This document shows, piece by piece, positions 43,551 through 51,882 of a stretch of 64,000 bases of DNA. The stretch covers positions 1 to 64,000 of the forward strand of contig JAHDQS010000024.1 in assembly GCA_018433675.1 (NCBI GenBank), in the 5' to 3' direction. Made by a program: the position numbers and the translations under genes. This DNA is from Clostridia bacterium. Its GTDB lineage: Bacteria; Bacillota; Peptococcia; DRI-13; SM3-B62. The notes under the pieces were generated by a model. The model saw nothing but the letters and a program-made list of their open reading frames with translations. It ran no database searches and had not been told where the DNA came from. Each line of letters opens with the position of its first letter. The first letter of the stretch is position 1.

Positions 43551-44594
43551 TTAATTTACCTCCTCTATATGACGCCGAATACTTTCACCAATAGCGACTC
43601 CCAAGTTCACGGGTACAGCGTTTCCGATATGTATCCCCAATTCCTTTTTGCTAACAATCATGTTTGGCGGCAAAAAATCATAGTCAGGCGGAAAAGACTG
43701 GAGCATCGCCCCTTCTCGTAAAGAAATGCCTCGATCTTGCTCTGGATGCCCAAATCGACCATTTCCATAACCATAAAACTGCGTCGTTATTGTTGGCGCA
43801 GGTTCGTTCCACGACATTCGACCATATACAGACGGATAAGTAATGCCGCTCTCTTTTTTGTGGCAGGTTAGTTGCAAGTTTTCATCCCAATCACGCCAAG
43901 TACCCCCGGGTACAGACTGCTTAATCCGCTTAATGTTTATTGATGATAACTGGGCAGCCGTATGTAGAGAGTCATCTTTTGAAGATTGCCCTGCCTTTAT
44001 AGGAGGAAGCATCCCAATTGAATCTTTGACAGTTAAGTAATTTTCAGGCGTATACTGTGGTTCTATCAGTTTAATATCTCCAAGTCTTGATGCAAGAAGA
44101 ACCAGTCTGCGCCTTCCTTGAGGAACACCATAATCAGGGCAGAAAGCTATGCTCCATGAAACGTGATATCCTAAATCAGTAAGTGTGTTTCTAAAATCAT
44201 CAAAAACAGGCTCTGAAGCCAATTCTGGAACATTCTCCATAGAAACTATTTCTGGCAAAATATCAGTGACTTTTTCTGCAAAAGAGTATAGCAATTTCCA
44301 TTTATCTCCTTTGTGGCCATCCTTACGATATCTTTGCGTATATTTTGAAAAAGGCTGACATGGAGCACAGCCAACTAATGCGCGGACAACTTCAGCAGGG
44401 TATAGGCTCACAATCTCGTCCGATGCGAGTTGAGCGACATCAGCCTCAATGAACTGTGCATCATTGTTTTTTTCATATGCATATTGGCATGTCGAATCAA
44501 TATCTATTCCTGCAAGAACTTGCAATCCCGAACGTGTAAGTCCGTGAGTCAGACCGCCTATTCCACAGAATAAATCTATTACAGCACATGGCAT
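43551..44594 (-). CDS. DNA cytosine-5 methyltransferase
   Basis: This 347-aa enzyme is a complete m5C methyltransferase. Motif I is IDLFCGIGGLTHGL, motif IV GCAPCQPFSKY (catalytic Cys79), motif VI MENVPEL, and motif VIII PQGRRRLVLLA. A target-recognition region follows, then motif X HIGNAVPVNLG. It transfers a methyl group from SAM to cytosine at an unknown target sequence. It lies 4 nt after a small controller-type XRE gene (GGAGGTGAG site) and 1 nt before DUF262. Its place implies it protects host DNA or marks self. Confidence 0.93.
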   Translation of the reverse strand: MPCAVIDLFCGIGGLTHGLTRSGLQVLAGIDIDSTCQYAYEKNNDAQFIEADVAQLASDEIVSLYPAEVVRALVGCAPCQPFSKYTQRYRKDGHKGDKWKLLYSFAEKVTDILPEIVSMENVPELASEPVFDDFRNTLTDLGYHVSWSIAFCPDYGVPQGRRRLVLLASRLGDIKLIEPQYTPENYLTVKDSIGMLPPIKAGQSSKDDSLHTAAQLSSINIKRIKQSVPGGTWRDWDENLQLTCHKKESGITYPSVYGRMSWNEPAPTITTQFYGYGNGRFGHPEQDRGISLREGAMLQSFPPDYDFLPPNMIVSKKELGIHIGNAVPVNLGVAIGESIRRHIEEVN

Positions 44595-44598
44595 AATG

Positions 44599-44850
44599 TT
44601 ATCTCACCTCCTTGGACTTTTTTTGCAGTAATGGGTGGTTGTCATTATCAACGAATAATAAATATGCGTCGATTCCCAACGCTACTGCGATTTTTTCAAT
44701 ATTGTCAAGCGAAATACTACGCTTTTCACGCTCAATTGCACTAATATATGTTCGGTGTAATCCAGCAATACCTGCAAATTCCTCTTGCGACAAGCCTCGC
44801 TCTGTGCGATATCGCTTGAGATTACTTGCGAATGTACTTAATAGACTCAT
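44599..44850 (-). CDS. Controller-type XRE regulator (C protein)
   Basis: This 83-aa single HTH protein has FASNLKRYRTERGLSQEEFA followed by GIAGLHRTYISAIEREKRSI and LDNIEKIAVALGID, matching controller proteins of type II restriction-modification systems in size and sequence. ATG 44850 follows GAGGTGG; the upstream extension to 44931 would run over the promoter. Two direct repeats overlap its own -35, as C-boxes do. C proteins time expression so that methylation precedes toxic activity, and the same logic would apply here. Confidence 0.87.
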   Translation of the reverse strand: MSLLSTFASNLKRYRTERGLSQEEFAGIAGLHRTYISAIEREKRSISLDNIEKIAVALGIDAYLLFVDNDNHPLLQKKSKEVR

Positions 44851-44870
44851 ACCACCACCTCTGATAATAT

Positions 44871-44912
44871 ATTTTACATGAATTTCAGACAATAAGTCAA
44901 CAGACAATAAGT
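44871..44912 (-). promoter_or_regulatory. C-box repeats and promoter of the C-protein/methyltransferase operon
   Basis: On the minus strand ACTTATTGTCTG occurs twice (plus 44886-44897 and 44901-44912) with a 15-bp period. TTGACT (plus 44895-44900) and TAAAAT (plus 44871-44876) are 18 bp apart, so the repeats straddle the -35. The wording is close to the GACT...AGTC boxes of known C proteins. Confidence 0.75.
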
Positions 44913-44957
44913 AACATACAAAAATAAACATTAGCTGAATATCATTACCCTCTCCAT

Positions 44958-45429
44958 TTACTCCTTTGCAGCCTGTGAACGTTTCATCTTTGCCTTTTGA
45001 ACAGCTTCGAATAGCTCTCGAGAAATAATTGTCGGATGGTGGTTTCTAAGCAATACCTTATCGGCATCACTTTGGTTTTTTACCTGATACCCCTCAAAGG
45101 ATACGGTTTTTTGAAGCAGAACGCTTCCAACATACTTTTCATTGGAAAGAAGTTTGGATATAGCTTCACGATTCCATTTTAAATTTGCCAGTAGGCGAGG
45201 GTATTTGTTTTGTTTCCAGATCTTTCGCAATTTTCCCAAGACTGCTACCGTTAAGATAGCTTTCAAATATCCAGACAACAGCTTCTGCTTCCTGAAAAAT
45301 ACTAGTAAGTAACCCATCTGGCGTTTGGCTACATCCATAACATTTTCGGTCCGCGAGTTTGGATGTGCCATCTTTGAACCCCTCGCGAAGAGCAGCTTTA
45401 ATCTGATTGCTTTTATTTGGTGTAGACAT
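44958..45429 (-). pseudogene. Large serine recombinase remnant (frameshifted)
   Basis: Two overlapping frames carry consecutive pieces of the recombinase domain of large serine recombinases. The first is IKAALREGFKDGTSKLADRK, then WIFESYLNGSSLGKIAKDL and IPSPTGK. After a frameshift near 45170 comes LKWNREAISKLLSNEKYVGS, then VLLRNHHPTIISRELFEAV. The catalytic Ser N-terminal domain and the zinc-ribbon/coiled tail are missing. It lies between ssrA and the methyltransferase operon and may be the remains of the integrase that brought this island. Confidence 0.8.
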
Positions 45430-45461
45430 GATTCATCTCTCCTTCACAAATGATATGAATG

Positions 45462-45493
45462 AAAAAGCCATGGTGAATATCTCCATCATGGCT
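45462..45493 (-). terminator. Terminator between ssrA and the recombinase remnant
   Basis: Minus-strand stem AGCCATGATG / CACCATGGCT (9 of 10 pairs) is followed by TTTTT (plus 45462-45466). Apart from it, 45430-45625 holds no gene. Confidence 0.65.
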
Positions 45494-45625
45494 AAAATAA
45501 CTTATTTGCGGATTCAACTCCTAACGGATACAGAACCCACTCTTGTTGCTTGTCCTTATTGTTGCAAAAATACTGAATGTATAAAATAGTTGGCAAAATT
45601 CAACATAAAATCTGTCAACTTATTT

Positions 45626-45975
45626 TGGTGGAGGTGAGGGGAATCGAACCCCTGTCCGAAAGAACGACCACAAGAGCTTCTCCGAGCGCAGCCTATAATT
45701 TAAATCTCGCCATCAGGACTCCAGATAGGCACGGATTCCTTCAGACCAGTCCCATAAGTTTCCCTCTTAAGCTATGCGACTCTAACTCAGAGGTATCCCG
45801 CTAAAATGACCTCTTAGCCCTCACCGCGGGAGCAGAGAGTAAGAGGTTAACTGCTTTACGCAGCTAAAGCTAAATTATCGTTAGCGTTTAATTTATGGTG
45901 CATTGTTTTACGAGAAATGCGACCTCGGCTCGCTACTCTTGCCACCTTTTCCCCCGTCGAAACCAGTACACCCCC
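45626..45975 (-). ncRNA. ssrA: tmRNA
   Basis: The 5' end GGGGGTGTACTGGTTTCGACGG and 3' end GGACAGGGGTTCGATTCCCC...CACCTCCACCA form the tRNA-like domain with paired acceptor GGGGGTG/CACCTCC and encoded CCA. Internally the frame GCT AAC GAT AAT TTA GCT TTA GCT GCG TAA gives the tag ANDNLALAA, a typical hydrophobic LAA-ending degradation tag. The tRNA-like domain and tag are both present in one 350-nt unit. smpB lies 43 nt upstream. The 3' end borders the recombinase-bearing accessory region. Confidence 0.95.
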
Positions 45976-46018
45976 AAAATTATCTTATCAATGTTCACGT
46001 TTTAAGCTATCTTTAACG

Positions 46019-46486
46019 TCAATTCTTTGCTTTCTCCCGAAAAGCCCTTTCCACCTCGCGTTTAGCGTCCTTCTTGGCCAGGTCTTCCCGTTTGTCGTAT
46101 GTTTTCTTTCCTTTGGCCAGCGCCAGTTCAACCTTAGCCCGGCCATGCTTGAAATAAATTTTCAGCGGAACCAGCGTTAAACCTTGTTGCTTGACCTTAC
46201 CGAAAAGTCTGTTTATCTCCCTCTTATGGAGCAGTAGTTTCCTCTTTCTGACCGGATCTACGTTGTAGCGGTTACCTTGCTCGTAAGGGCTGATATGCAC
46301 ATTGCACAAAAAGAGCTCTCCGTTTTCCACAGCAGCATAACTGTCTTTAAGATTGACCTTGCCTTCCCGCAAAGATTTGACCTCCGTGCCTGTCAGAACA
46401 ATTCCGGCTTCGTGGGTCTCTTCAATGAAGTAGTCATGGCGGGCTTTTCTGTTTTCGGTAACAACCTTCATGCTCTGCTGTGCCAC
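46019..46486 (-). CDS. smpB: SsrA-binding protein SmpB
   Basis: This 155-aa protein binds tmRNA and brings it to stalled ribosomes. Conserved parts are [63 protein letters not shown] and a C-terminal [20 protein letters not shown] tail. GTG 46486 (GGTGAG 4 nt upstream) gives the family-typical short N terminus; GTG 46495 is possible. It is followed by ssrA. Confidence 0.95.
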   Translation of the reverse strand: MAQQSMKVVTENRKARHDYFIEETHEAGIVLTGTEVKSLREGKVNLKDSYAAVENGELFLCNVHISPYEQGNRYNVDPVRKRKLLLHKREINRLFGKVKQQGLTLVPLKIYFKHGRAKVELALAKGKKTYDKREDLAKKDAKREVERAFREKAKN

Positions 46487-46622
46487 TTTTCTCACCCGTT
46501 TTTCACTGGTACTCGTATCCGGCCCTCAACTCATAGCAACAACATCCTGCAAGAGGGCTGAGTATTGATTATACCACAGTCTGACGTGTTTTTCAAACGC
46601 CATAAAAAACGTATGTGTTCAT

Positions 46623-47684
46623 TTATTTTCCCTTGACCAAGCTATTTCCTAATCTCGATTTTTTTCTATACAGCAAAAAGAAAAAGAACGGTGCCCCCAA
46701 CATGGCAGTAATAATGCCGACCGGCACTTCAAAAGGCTGAAAAAGCGTACGTGCTACAGTATCGCTTAATACAAGGAGGAGTCCTCCGGCAATTCCCGAT
46801 AACAAAACTAAATAGCGGTAATCATTGCCGATTATCATTCTTGAAATATGGGGAGCCACGATTCCGATAAAACCTATCGTCCCCGCTACGCTCACCGCAC
46901 TACCGGCCAGAACAGAAGCAGTAAGAATAATAAGCAATCTGGAAACCTCAATAGAAAGACCCAAATTTCTCCCCACCTCTTCCCCCAGCATAAAAAGATT
47001 AATCCTAGGGCTGAGAACTACGGCAAATACCCCCCCCAACAAGCTATAAGGCAAGATGATATCGAAATAAGGCCATCCTCGTCCGGTTAAGCTGCCGGTA
47101 AGCCAAGTATAGGTTATTCCCAAGCCGTCATTGTTCAAAATCATTAGTGCCGATGTGAAGGCTCTAAATAGCGCACTCAGAGCAACGCCCGCAAGGACTA
47201 TTGTTACATTCGAACTGAATCCGTCCCGTCGGGAAAGACCGTAAATAATCAGAGCAGCCAGTAAAGCCCCTAAAAAGGCGGCGGGAGGTAGCATTCTGAT
47301 ATTTCCGGGTATCAGGCACATAACGATAACAGCAGCTAATCCTGCACCTGAGTTTACGCCTATAATATTAGGTGAAGCAAGAGGATTGCGCAGAAGTCCT
47401 TGCAACAAGGCTCCTGCGATTCCCATGTTCACTCCGACCATCATAGCAACCAGAGTGCGTGGTAGCCTGACATTCCAAATAACATGCTGTGTCAAGGTAT
47501 CTTGGCACCCTCCGCAAAACACCTCAAAAATACCCTTCAAAGAAAATGTCAGTGTTCCGTTGAAAACACTCAAAATAACGGATACAAGCAGCAAAACAGA
47601 GGACAGTACAAACACAAATAAACGGTTTTTTTCTTTTCTTTGCTGCCACGAAAGATCTGCTTTTGACAAAACAATATTCCCCAT
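46623..47684 (-). CDS. FecCD-family ABC transporter permease
   Basis: This 353-aa permease has about ten TM helices of the BtuC/FecCD type: LPRTLVAMMVGVNMGIAGAL, LLQGLLRNPLASPNIIGVNS and the cytoplasmic GFIGIVAPHISRMIIGNDYR loop that docks the ATPase. It transports ferric siderophores, heme or corrinoids with the lipoprotein 26 nt upstream and the FepC-like ATPase in the same operon. It is the last of seven genes. Confidence 0.93.
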   Translation of the reverse strand: MGNIVLSKADLSWQQRKEKNRLFVFVLSSVLLLVSVILSVFNGTLTFSLKGIFEVFCGGCQDTLTQHVIWNVRLPRTLVAMMVGVNMGIAGALLQGLLRNPLASPNIIGVNSGAGLAAVIVMCLIPGNIRMLPPAAFLGALLAALIIYGLSRRDGFSSNVTIVLAGVALSALFRAFTSALMILNNDGLGITYTWLTGSLTGRGWPYFDIILPYSLLGGVFAVVLSPRINLFMLGEEVGRNLGLSIEVSRLLIILTASVLAGSAVSVAGTIGFIGIVAPHISRMIIGNDYRYLVLLSGIAGGLLLVLSDTVARTLFQPFEVPVGIITAMLGAPFFFFLLYRKKSRLGNSLVKGK

Positions 47685-47710
47685 TCCTTTGCGTTTTCCC
47701 TTTGTTTTTT

Positions 47711-48763
47711 TTACTTAACTGCCTTCGGCGCAAGCAGTTCTCCCATGACATCCAGAGCCTCCAAGACGTTGATCCTTCCGGGAGAAACATTGGAGGGAAT
47801 AATATAAATCTGACCGTTTTTTACTGCGGAAAGCTTTTGCCACATGGGATCATCTTTATACATAGACAATAATTTTTCAGGACTGATACTTTCCGAGCTT
47901 TGCTGATTTGTTCCTTTTGCTGATTTTTGCTGCTCGCCGGCATTGCCTCCTTGTCCACCTTTTCCCGATGGACTCCGAAAACCCGGCTGTAAGATCAGAA
48001 TGGCATCTGGGTCTTTTTGGATGATCGTCTCCATATCAAAAGTAACAAAACCTGCCTTTGAAGTCTTTGCTACCTCCTCCGGCACGATATTTTCAATCCC
48101 CAGACAAGCAAGCAAACGTCCCCAGAAGCAAAAGGACTGGGCAGCCATGATGTTTTGACTTCCTCCTTGAATTAATAAAGCCGTTTTAATAGGTGATGCC
48201 GCTATTTTTTGACTCAGCTCCTCTGCCTTTTCCTGCACCTTCTTGGTATATTCGTCTGCTTCGATCTGACGACCAAGAAGCTGGGCAATCAAATCTATTT
48301 TCCCCAGCAATTGATCCTCAGCCGCACTTGGATCTATGTAGAATACAGCCGCACCTGTCGCTTCCAAGCTATCCATTATCTGAGCGTGATTGCGCGCATG
48401 GGCAATAATCAAGTCGGGCTCGATTTTGTTGATTATTTCAATATTAGGGCTGTTTTCTAACGAGATATCAGGTAAATCCTCGGCTTCGGCACGGGGGATA
48501 GAATATTGGCTTACCTTACCGACAGGAACAATTCCTAAATCAAATAGCGTTTCGGTCATACTGGCATTTAAAGCCAGGACTCGCTGAGGTTCTGCCGGTA
48601 TCTCAACCTCCCGTCCCAAATCATCCACGATAATACTAACGTTACTCTGGCTCTCCTTTTGACTGTCGTTAGCGGTTTGTTCGGCTTTTTCTGAACAGCC
48701 TGTTGTAAAAACAAGTAATCCCAACACCATAATAACAGCTAAAAAACATTTGCTTTTTTTCAT
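47711..48763 (-). CDS. Fe-siderophore/corrinoid-type ABC substrate-binding lipoprotein
   Basis: This 350-aa FecB/BtuF-type binding protein has a lipobox VFTTGC (Cys23), then IIVDDLGREVEIPAEPQRVL and NIEIINKIEPDLIIAHARNH. An unusual Gly/Gln/Ser-rich insertion (GKGGQGGNAGEQQKSAKGTN) sits near residue 270, probably a surface loop. The ligand is not readable from sequence. Operon partners include a methyltransferase and a GTPase, which is atypical for plain siderophore uptake. Confidence 0.88.
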   Translation of the reverse strand: MKKSKCFLAVIMVLGLLVFTTGCSEKAEQTANDSQKESQSNVSIIVDDLGREVEIPAEPQRVLALNASMTETLFDLGIVPVGKVSQYSIPRAEAEDLPDISLENSPNIEIINKIEPDLIIAHARNHAQIMDSLEATGAAVFYIDPSAAEDQLLGKIDLIAQLLGRQIEADEYTKKVQEKAEELSQKIAASPIKTALLIQGGSQNIMAAQSFCFWGRLLACLGIENIVPEEVAKTSKAGFVTFDMETIIQKDPDAILILQPGFRSPSGKGGQGGNAGEQQKSAKGTNQQSSESISPEKLLSMYKDDPMWQKLSAVKNGQIYIIPSNVSPGRINVLEALDVMGELLAPKAVK

Positions 48764-48826
48764 AACATCCTCTCCTCACAGAATAAACTTCACTAAAAGA
48801 TAAACCCTATTTAAAGTATTTTCCCT

Positions 48827-49426
48827 TCATTTTGTCATTTCGATCCAATGGCCTGGCTCGCCCTCCTCATCGGAAACAAGACGATATTTTTCGATCCCTG
48901 TTTTGGACAGTAATTCCTCCAGCTTGTCTCCTTTGAGAAAGCCCTGTTTCTCTTTTTCGTCCAGCTGGCGACGGTTTTTGCCCTGCAGGCGTTTGCGCAT
49001 GCTGGAAGGAGTGTAACGCCCTAACCCCCCGCCGACATAGGCCGTTCCTCCTGTCTTGAGGACCCTGTATATTTCCTGGAGACCTTTCACTTGGTCCTTC
49101 CAGAACCAGAGTGAACCTCGGCTGATCACTAAATCGGAAAAATCGTCTTGAAAGGGAAGTGCCGTCACATCTGCCCCTACAAAATGAACCGTATTGGTAA
49201 TCCCGCTTTCTTTCACATTTTCCCGAGCGGTTTTTAACGCTTCAGGATCCAAGTCCACGAAATACATTTCCAATTCGGTGATCTTTGCAAGTTCAATCCC
49301 CAAAAATCCGGGTCCTGTCCCAATATCAAGACATTTTCCACCGGTAATCTGATAATCGTCCAAAATCTGCTGAGCAATCAAAGGATAGACAGGCAGCAAA
49401 TGCATGAAAGGTTTTGGCTTCATCAT
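48827..49426 (-). CDS. Class I SAM-dependent methyltransferase
   Basis: This 199-aa methyltransferase has motif I CLDIGTGPGFLGIELAK, motif II YFVDLDPEALKTA, and motif IV SDLVISRGSLWFW. The longer open frame from 49522 overlaps the ATPase gene; I start at 49426 because GGGAGG lies about 11 nt upstream. Methyltransferases of this type recur beside FecBCD-like transporters in anaerobes, where they may modify the imported chelator or a cofactor. The substrate is unknown. Confidence 0.8.
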   Translation of the reverse strand: MMKPKPFMHLLPVYPLIAQQILDDYQITGGKCLDIGTGPGFLGIELAKITELEMYFVDLDPEALKTARENVKESGITNTVHFVGADVTALPFQDDFSDLVISRGSLWFWKDQVKGLQEIYRVLKTGGTAYVGGGLGRYTPSSMRKRLQGKNRRQLDEKEKQGFLKGDKLEELLSKTGIEKYRLVSDEEGEPGHWIEMTK

Positions 49427-49448
49427 CGCTTTCATTTCCTCCCTAATA

Positions 49449-50225
49449 TCAACTGCTTTTTGCCGGTAAAACCACCGCTTGCTCATAACCTTCAATATTG
49501 TGCACGGTGGCAGAAACTTCATAAATATCTTTTAATACATGGCTGGTAATTACGTCCTGGGCTTGTCCATAAGCCCGCACTCTTCCTCCTTTCAGAACAA
49601 CAAAACTGTCGGCTACCATCATAGCTTGGTTAATGTCATGCAATACTAAAATAAAAGTCTTCTTATACTCTTTTCTGACCTTTTTAATAATATCCAGCAA
49701 ATACCACTGATATTTTAAATCGAGATATGTAATGGGCTCGTCCAACAAAACGATTTCAGCATCTTGGGCCAGAATCATAGCTATCCAAGCCCTCTGGCGT
49801 TCACCCCCGGAAAGCTTATCAAGCGGCTGATTGTAAATGGAATTAAGGTCCATATAGTCAAGCGCCCACTCAACGACGCGTTTGTCATTCTCATTCAAAA
49901 ACCAGCCGAATTGTTGATAGGGACTTCTGCCCATGGCCACAAGTTCATACGTTGTAATATGTTGCACTGCTTCAAGGTTTTGAGGTAAAAAAGCAACGTG
50001 GCGCGAGATCCATTTGCGTTTTTTTTCGAGAATATTTTCGCCGTGCAATAAGACCCGGCCGCTGTCAGGCTTTAAAAAACCGTTTAAACAGCGCAGTAGA
50101 GTTGACTTTCCCGAACCGTTGGGTCCAACCAAAGCCAGTATTTCACATGGCTCAACAATGATATTGATATCATGCAAAATCCTTTGTTTGTCATAGGAAA
50201 AGTTTAAATCTTTAATCTGCAACAT
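49449..50225 (-). CDS. FepC/BtuD-type ABC transporter ATPase
   Basis: This 258-aa ATPase has Walker A GPNGSGKSTLLRCLNG, signature LSGGERQRAWIAMILAQ, Walker B IVLLDEPITYLDLKYQ and H-loop VLHDINQAMM. TYLDLKYQ is typical of FecE/FepC proteins. It serves the FecCD permease and lipoprotein downstream. ATG 50225 has AGGAGT 7 nt upstream; GTG 50234 is the alternative. Confidence 0.92.
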   Translation of the reverse strand: MLQIKDLNFSYDKQRILHDINIIVEPCEILALVGPNGSGKSTLLRCLNGFLKPDSGRVLLHGENILEKKRKWISRHVAFLPQNLEAVQHITTYELVAMGRSPYQQFGWFLNENDKRVVEWALDYMDLNSIYNQPLDKLSGGERQRAWIAMILAQDAEIVLLDEPITYLDLKYQWYLLDIIKKVRKEYKKTFILVLHDINQAMMVADSFVVLKGGRVRAYGQAQDVITSHVLKDIYEVSATVHNIEGYEQAVVLPAKSS

Positions 50226-50242
50226 CTCTACCACTCCTAAGC

Positions 50243-51136
50243 CTAAGCCTCTATACCCTTAATCACTTTCAAATACTGCTCCCAGCTCTCCCAGCGCAAG
50301 CTGAATTGATGTTCCGTAAGAAGCCGGGGAAGGGCTACCTCAGGTGAAGCGGGTACAAAAGGCTGGCTAGCTAAGTATTCCTGGACCTGTTTTGACAACA
50401 AAAAATCCCCGATTTCCAGCAGACGTTCATCAGCCTTTTTGCTCCACACCATTACCTGGGGCATACAAAACATCCCGTCTCTAGGCCAAATCAGCCGAGT
50501 GTTTTTATGGCGTGAAATGCGGGCAAAAGCAATATTGGTAATCCCCAAAGGGTACCGGCCTTCATCTACGGCCGTCACCACATCGATAGGCGCGCCTTTA
50601 TGTACCACGTTTTTACAGAATTCGTCAAAACGCTGAGGATAATTATCCTGCATGAAAGTTCGAATGATTTTTGACACCATTCGGTAATCATCAGGCATAA
50701 GAATACTCTCCCGCCGGCTGGGAGCAAGCAAATCTTCCCATACCACAGGTATTTCATCCTCTCCTAATAGACCGGGATTATAAAAAATAGCAAAAGGAAT
50801 GACCACAAAGGGATGAAAATATCCTTTCTTATCCCTAAAACCGGCTTCTATCAACTCCTGGCGTAAAGGAAACCGCTCGGGAAGGGAACGAAAATTTTCA
50901 TGTAAAAATCCTTCGGGCACATCAGCGAAATCATTAACATGACCGATTACCATTTCAGGCAATTCACCCTCTTTGACATACCTCGTCAACAAACCTTCTT
51001 CGGTGGGTCTGTGAGGCTGTGTCTCAATTTCCACCCGAATACCGTGCTTTTGGTCCAAATAACGGCCAAATTCTTTCAGCATCTCTTCAAGAGACCGGCT
51101 TATATTTAGCGGACAGTGCACCAAAACTCTTGCCAT
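50243..51136 (-). CDS. Extracellular-type solute-binding fold protein without signal peptide
   Basis: This 297-aa protein has the fold of type 2 periplasmic binding proteins (VWEDLLAPSRRESILMPDDY, RYPLGITNIAFARI, MPQVMVWSKKADERLLEIGD), similar to iron or spermidine/putrescine binding proteins. It starts MARVLVHCPLNIS with no signal peptide or TM segment, so it should be cytosolic. It overlaps the preceding ATPase by 31 nt and follows a GTPase gene. A cytosolic metal or anion carrier for cofactor assembly is a reasonable guess; no function is proven. Confidence 0.7.
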   Translation of the reverse strand: MARVLVHCPLNISRSLEEMLKEFGRYLDQKHGIRVEIETQPHRPTEEGLLTRYVKEGELPEMVIGHVNDFADVPEGFLHENFRSLPERFPLRQELIEAGFRDKKGYFHPFVVIPFAIFYNPGLLGEDEIPVVWEDLLAPSRRESILMPDDYRMVSKIIRTFMQDNYPQRFDEFCKNVVHKGAPIDVVTAVDEGRYPLGITNIAFARISRHKNTRLIWPRDGMFCMPQVMVWSKKADERLLEIGDFLLSKQVQEYLASQPFVPASPEVALPRLLTEHQFSLRWESWEQYLKVIKGIEA

Positions 51137-51882
51137 AACAACCTTCCCTCCCTCAAATAATCACGTAGTAAATTAATCTGTTTTTCGCTCCTGAGCAGTC
51201 CCTCCAGCATTTTCTGTTCCTCCGGAGTAGTCTGCAAAACACTCTCCATACCACCCTCTTTCATAACCACTCTTTTCTCAGCCATCAAGATCAGGGTTGG
51301 GTCATGAGAAACAACCAGCACAATTTTTCCCTGCCCCGTAAGGATTTCCAGGGCTTGCAAACGATTTATCCCGGCATTTTCAATCTCATCAATCAGTACA
51401 ATAGGAGCGTTACTGACAAGGGCCACATCCGCCACCATCAGGGCACGGGATTGACCTCCGCTTAACTGGGTCAGATTCGTTGAAAGATGAACCGGTTCGC
51501 CCGACAACTGATTGGTTGTTTCCAACACATTATTGATTGTTTCGCGAGGATCAGGAATAGCTCGCACCCGAGCATGCATCAAAAGGAATTCCTCAATGGT
51601 CATATCAATCAAAAAATTCATATTCTGAGATACCTGTGCAACCAAATAACGGGGTAGGTCTTTATCCTTCCCGGTATCTTGCTGGTTTTTAATTACAATC
51701 CGCCTACCGGTCAGAGTTTCCTCTTCCCCATACTGTTCTATATCCGATATCAGTTGGGTCTTCCCCGAACCGGTGGGACCTATTACTGCCAACACTTCTC
51801 CGGCTTTGATATCCAAACTTCGAATCCTCTCCGGGGAACCTTTTTTGTCCAGACCTCCTAAAACGGTTATTTGCTCAAGCAT
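51106..51882 (-). CDS. ABC-type ATPase, not obviously a transporter subunit
   Basis: This 258-aa ABC ATPase has Walker A GPTGSGKTQLI (residues 34-44), signature LSGGQSRALMVADVAL near 144 and Walker B PIVLIDEIENAGI. Asp-Glu-Ile-Glu-Asn replaces the usual DEPT/S. Its short N terminus and Asn/Glu-rich middle diverge from uptake ATPases. No permease sits in this half of the operon; neighbours are a GTPase (1-nt overlap) and a signal-less binding protein. It may drive remodelling of a metallocofactor or protein rather than membrane transport. Confidence 0.72.
   Translation of the reverse strand: MLEQITVLGGLDKKGSPERIRSLDIKAGEVLAVIGPTGSGKTQLISDIEQYGEEETLTGRRIVIKNQQDTGKDKDLPRYLVAQVSQNMNFLIDMTIEEFLLMHARVRAIPDPRETINNVLETTNQLSGEPVHLSTNLTQLSGGQSRALMVADVALVSNAPIVLIDEIENAGINRLQALEILTGQGKIVLVVSHDPTLILMAEKRVVMKEGGMESVLQTTPEEQKMLEGLLRSEKQINLLRDYLREGRLLWQEFWCTVR

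Noticed and set aside
45577-46180. Plus-strand ORFs over ssrA
   Set aside because: They overlap tmRNA, whose structure and tag frame are clear on the minus strand.
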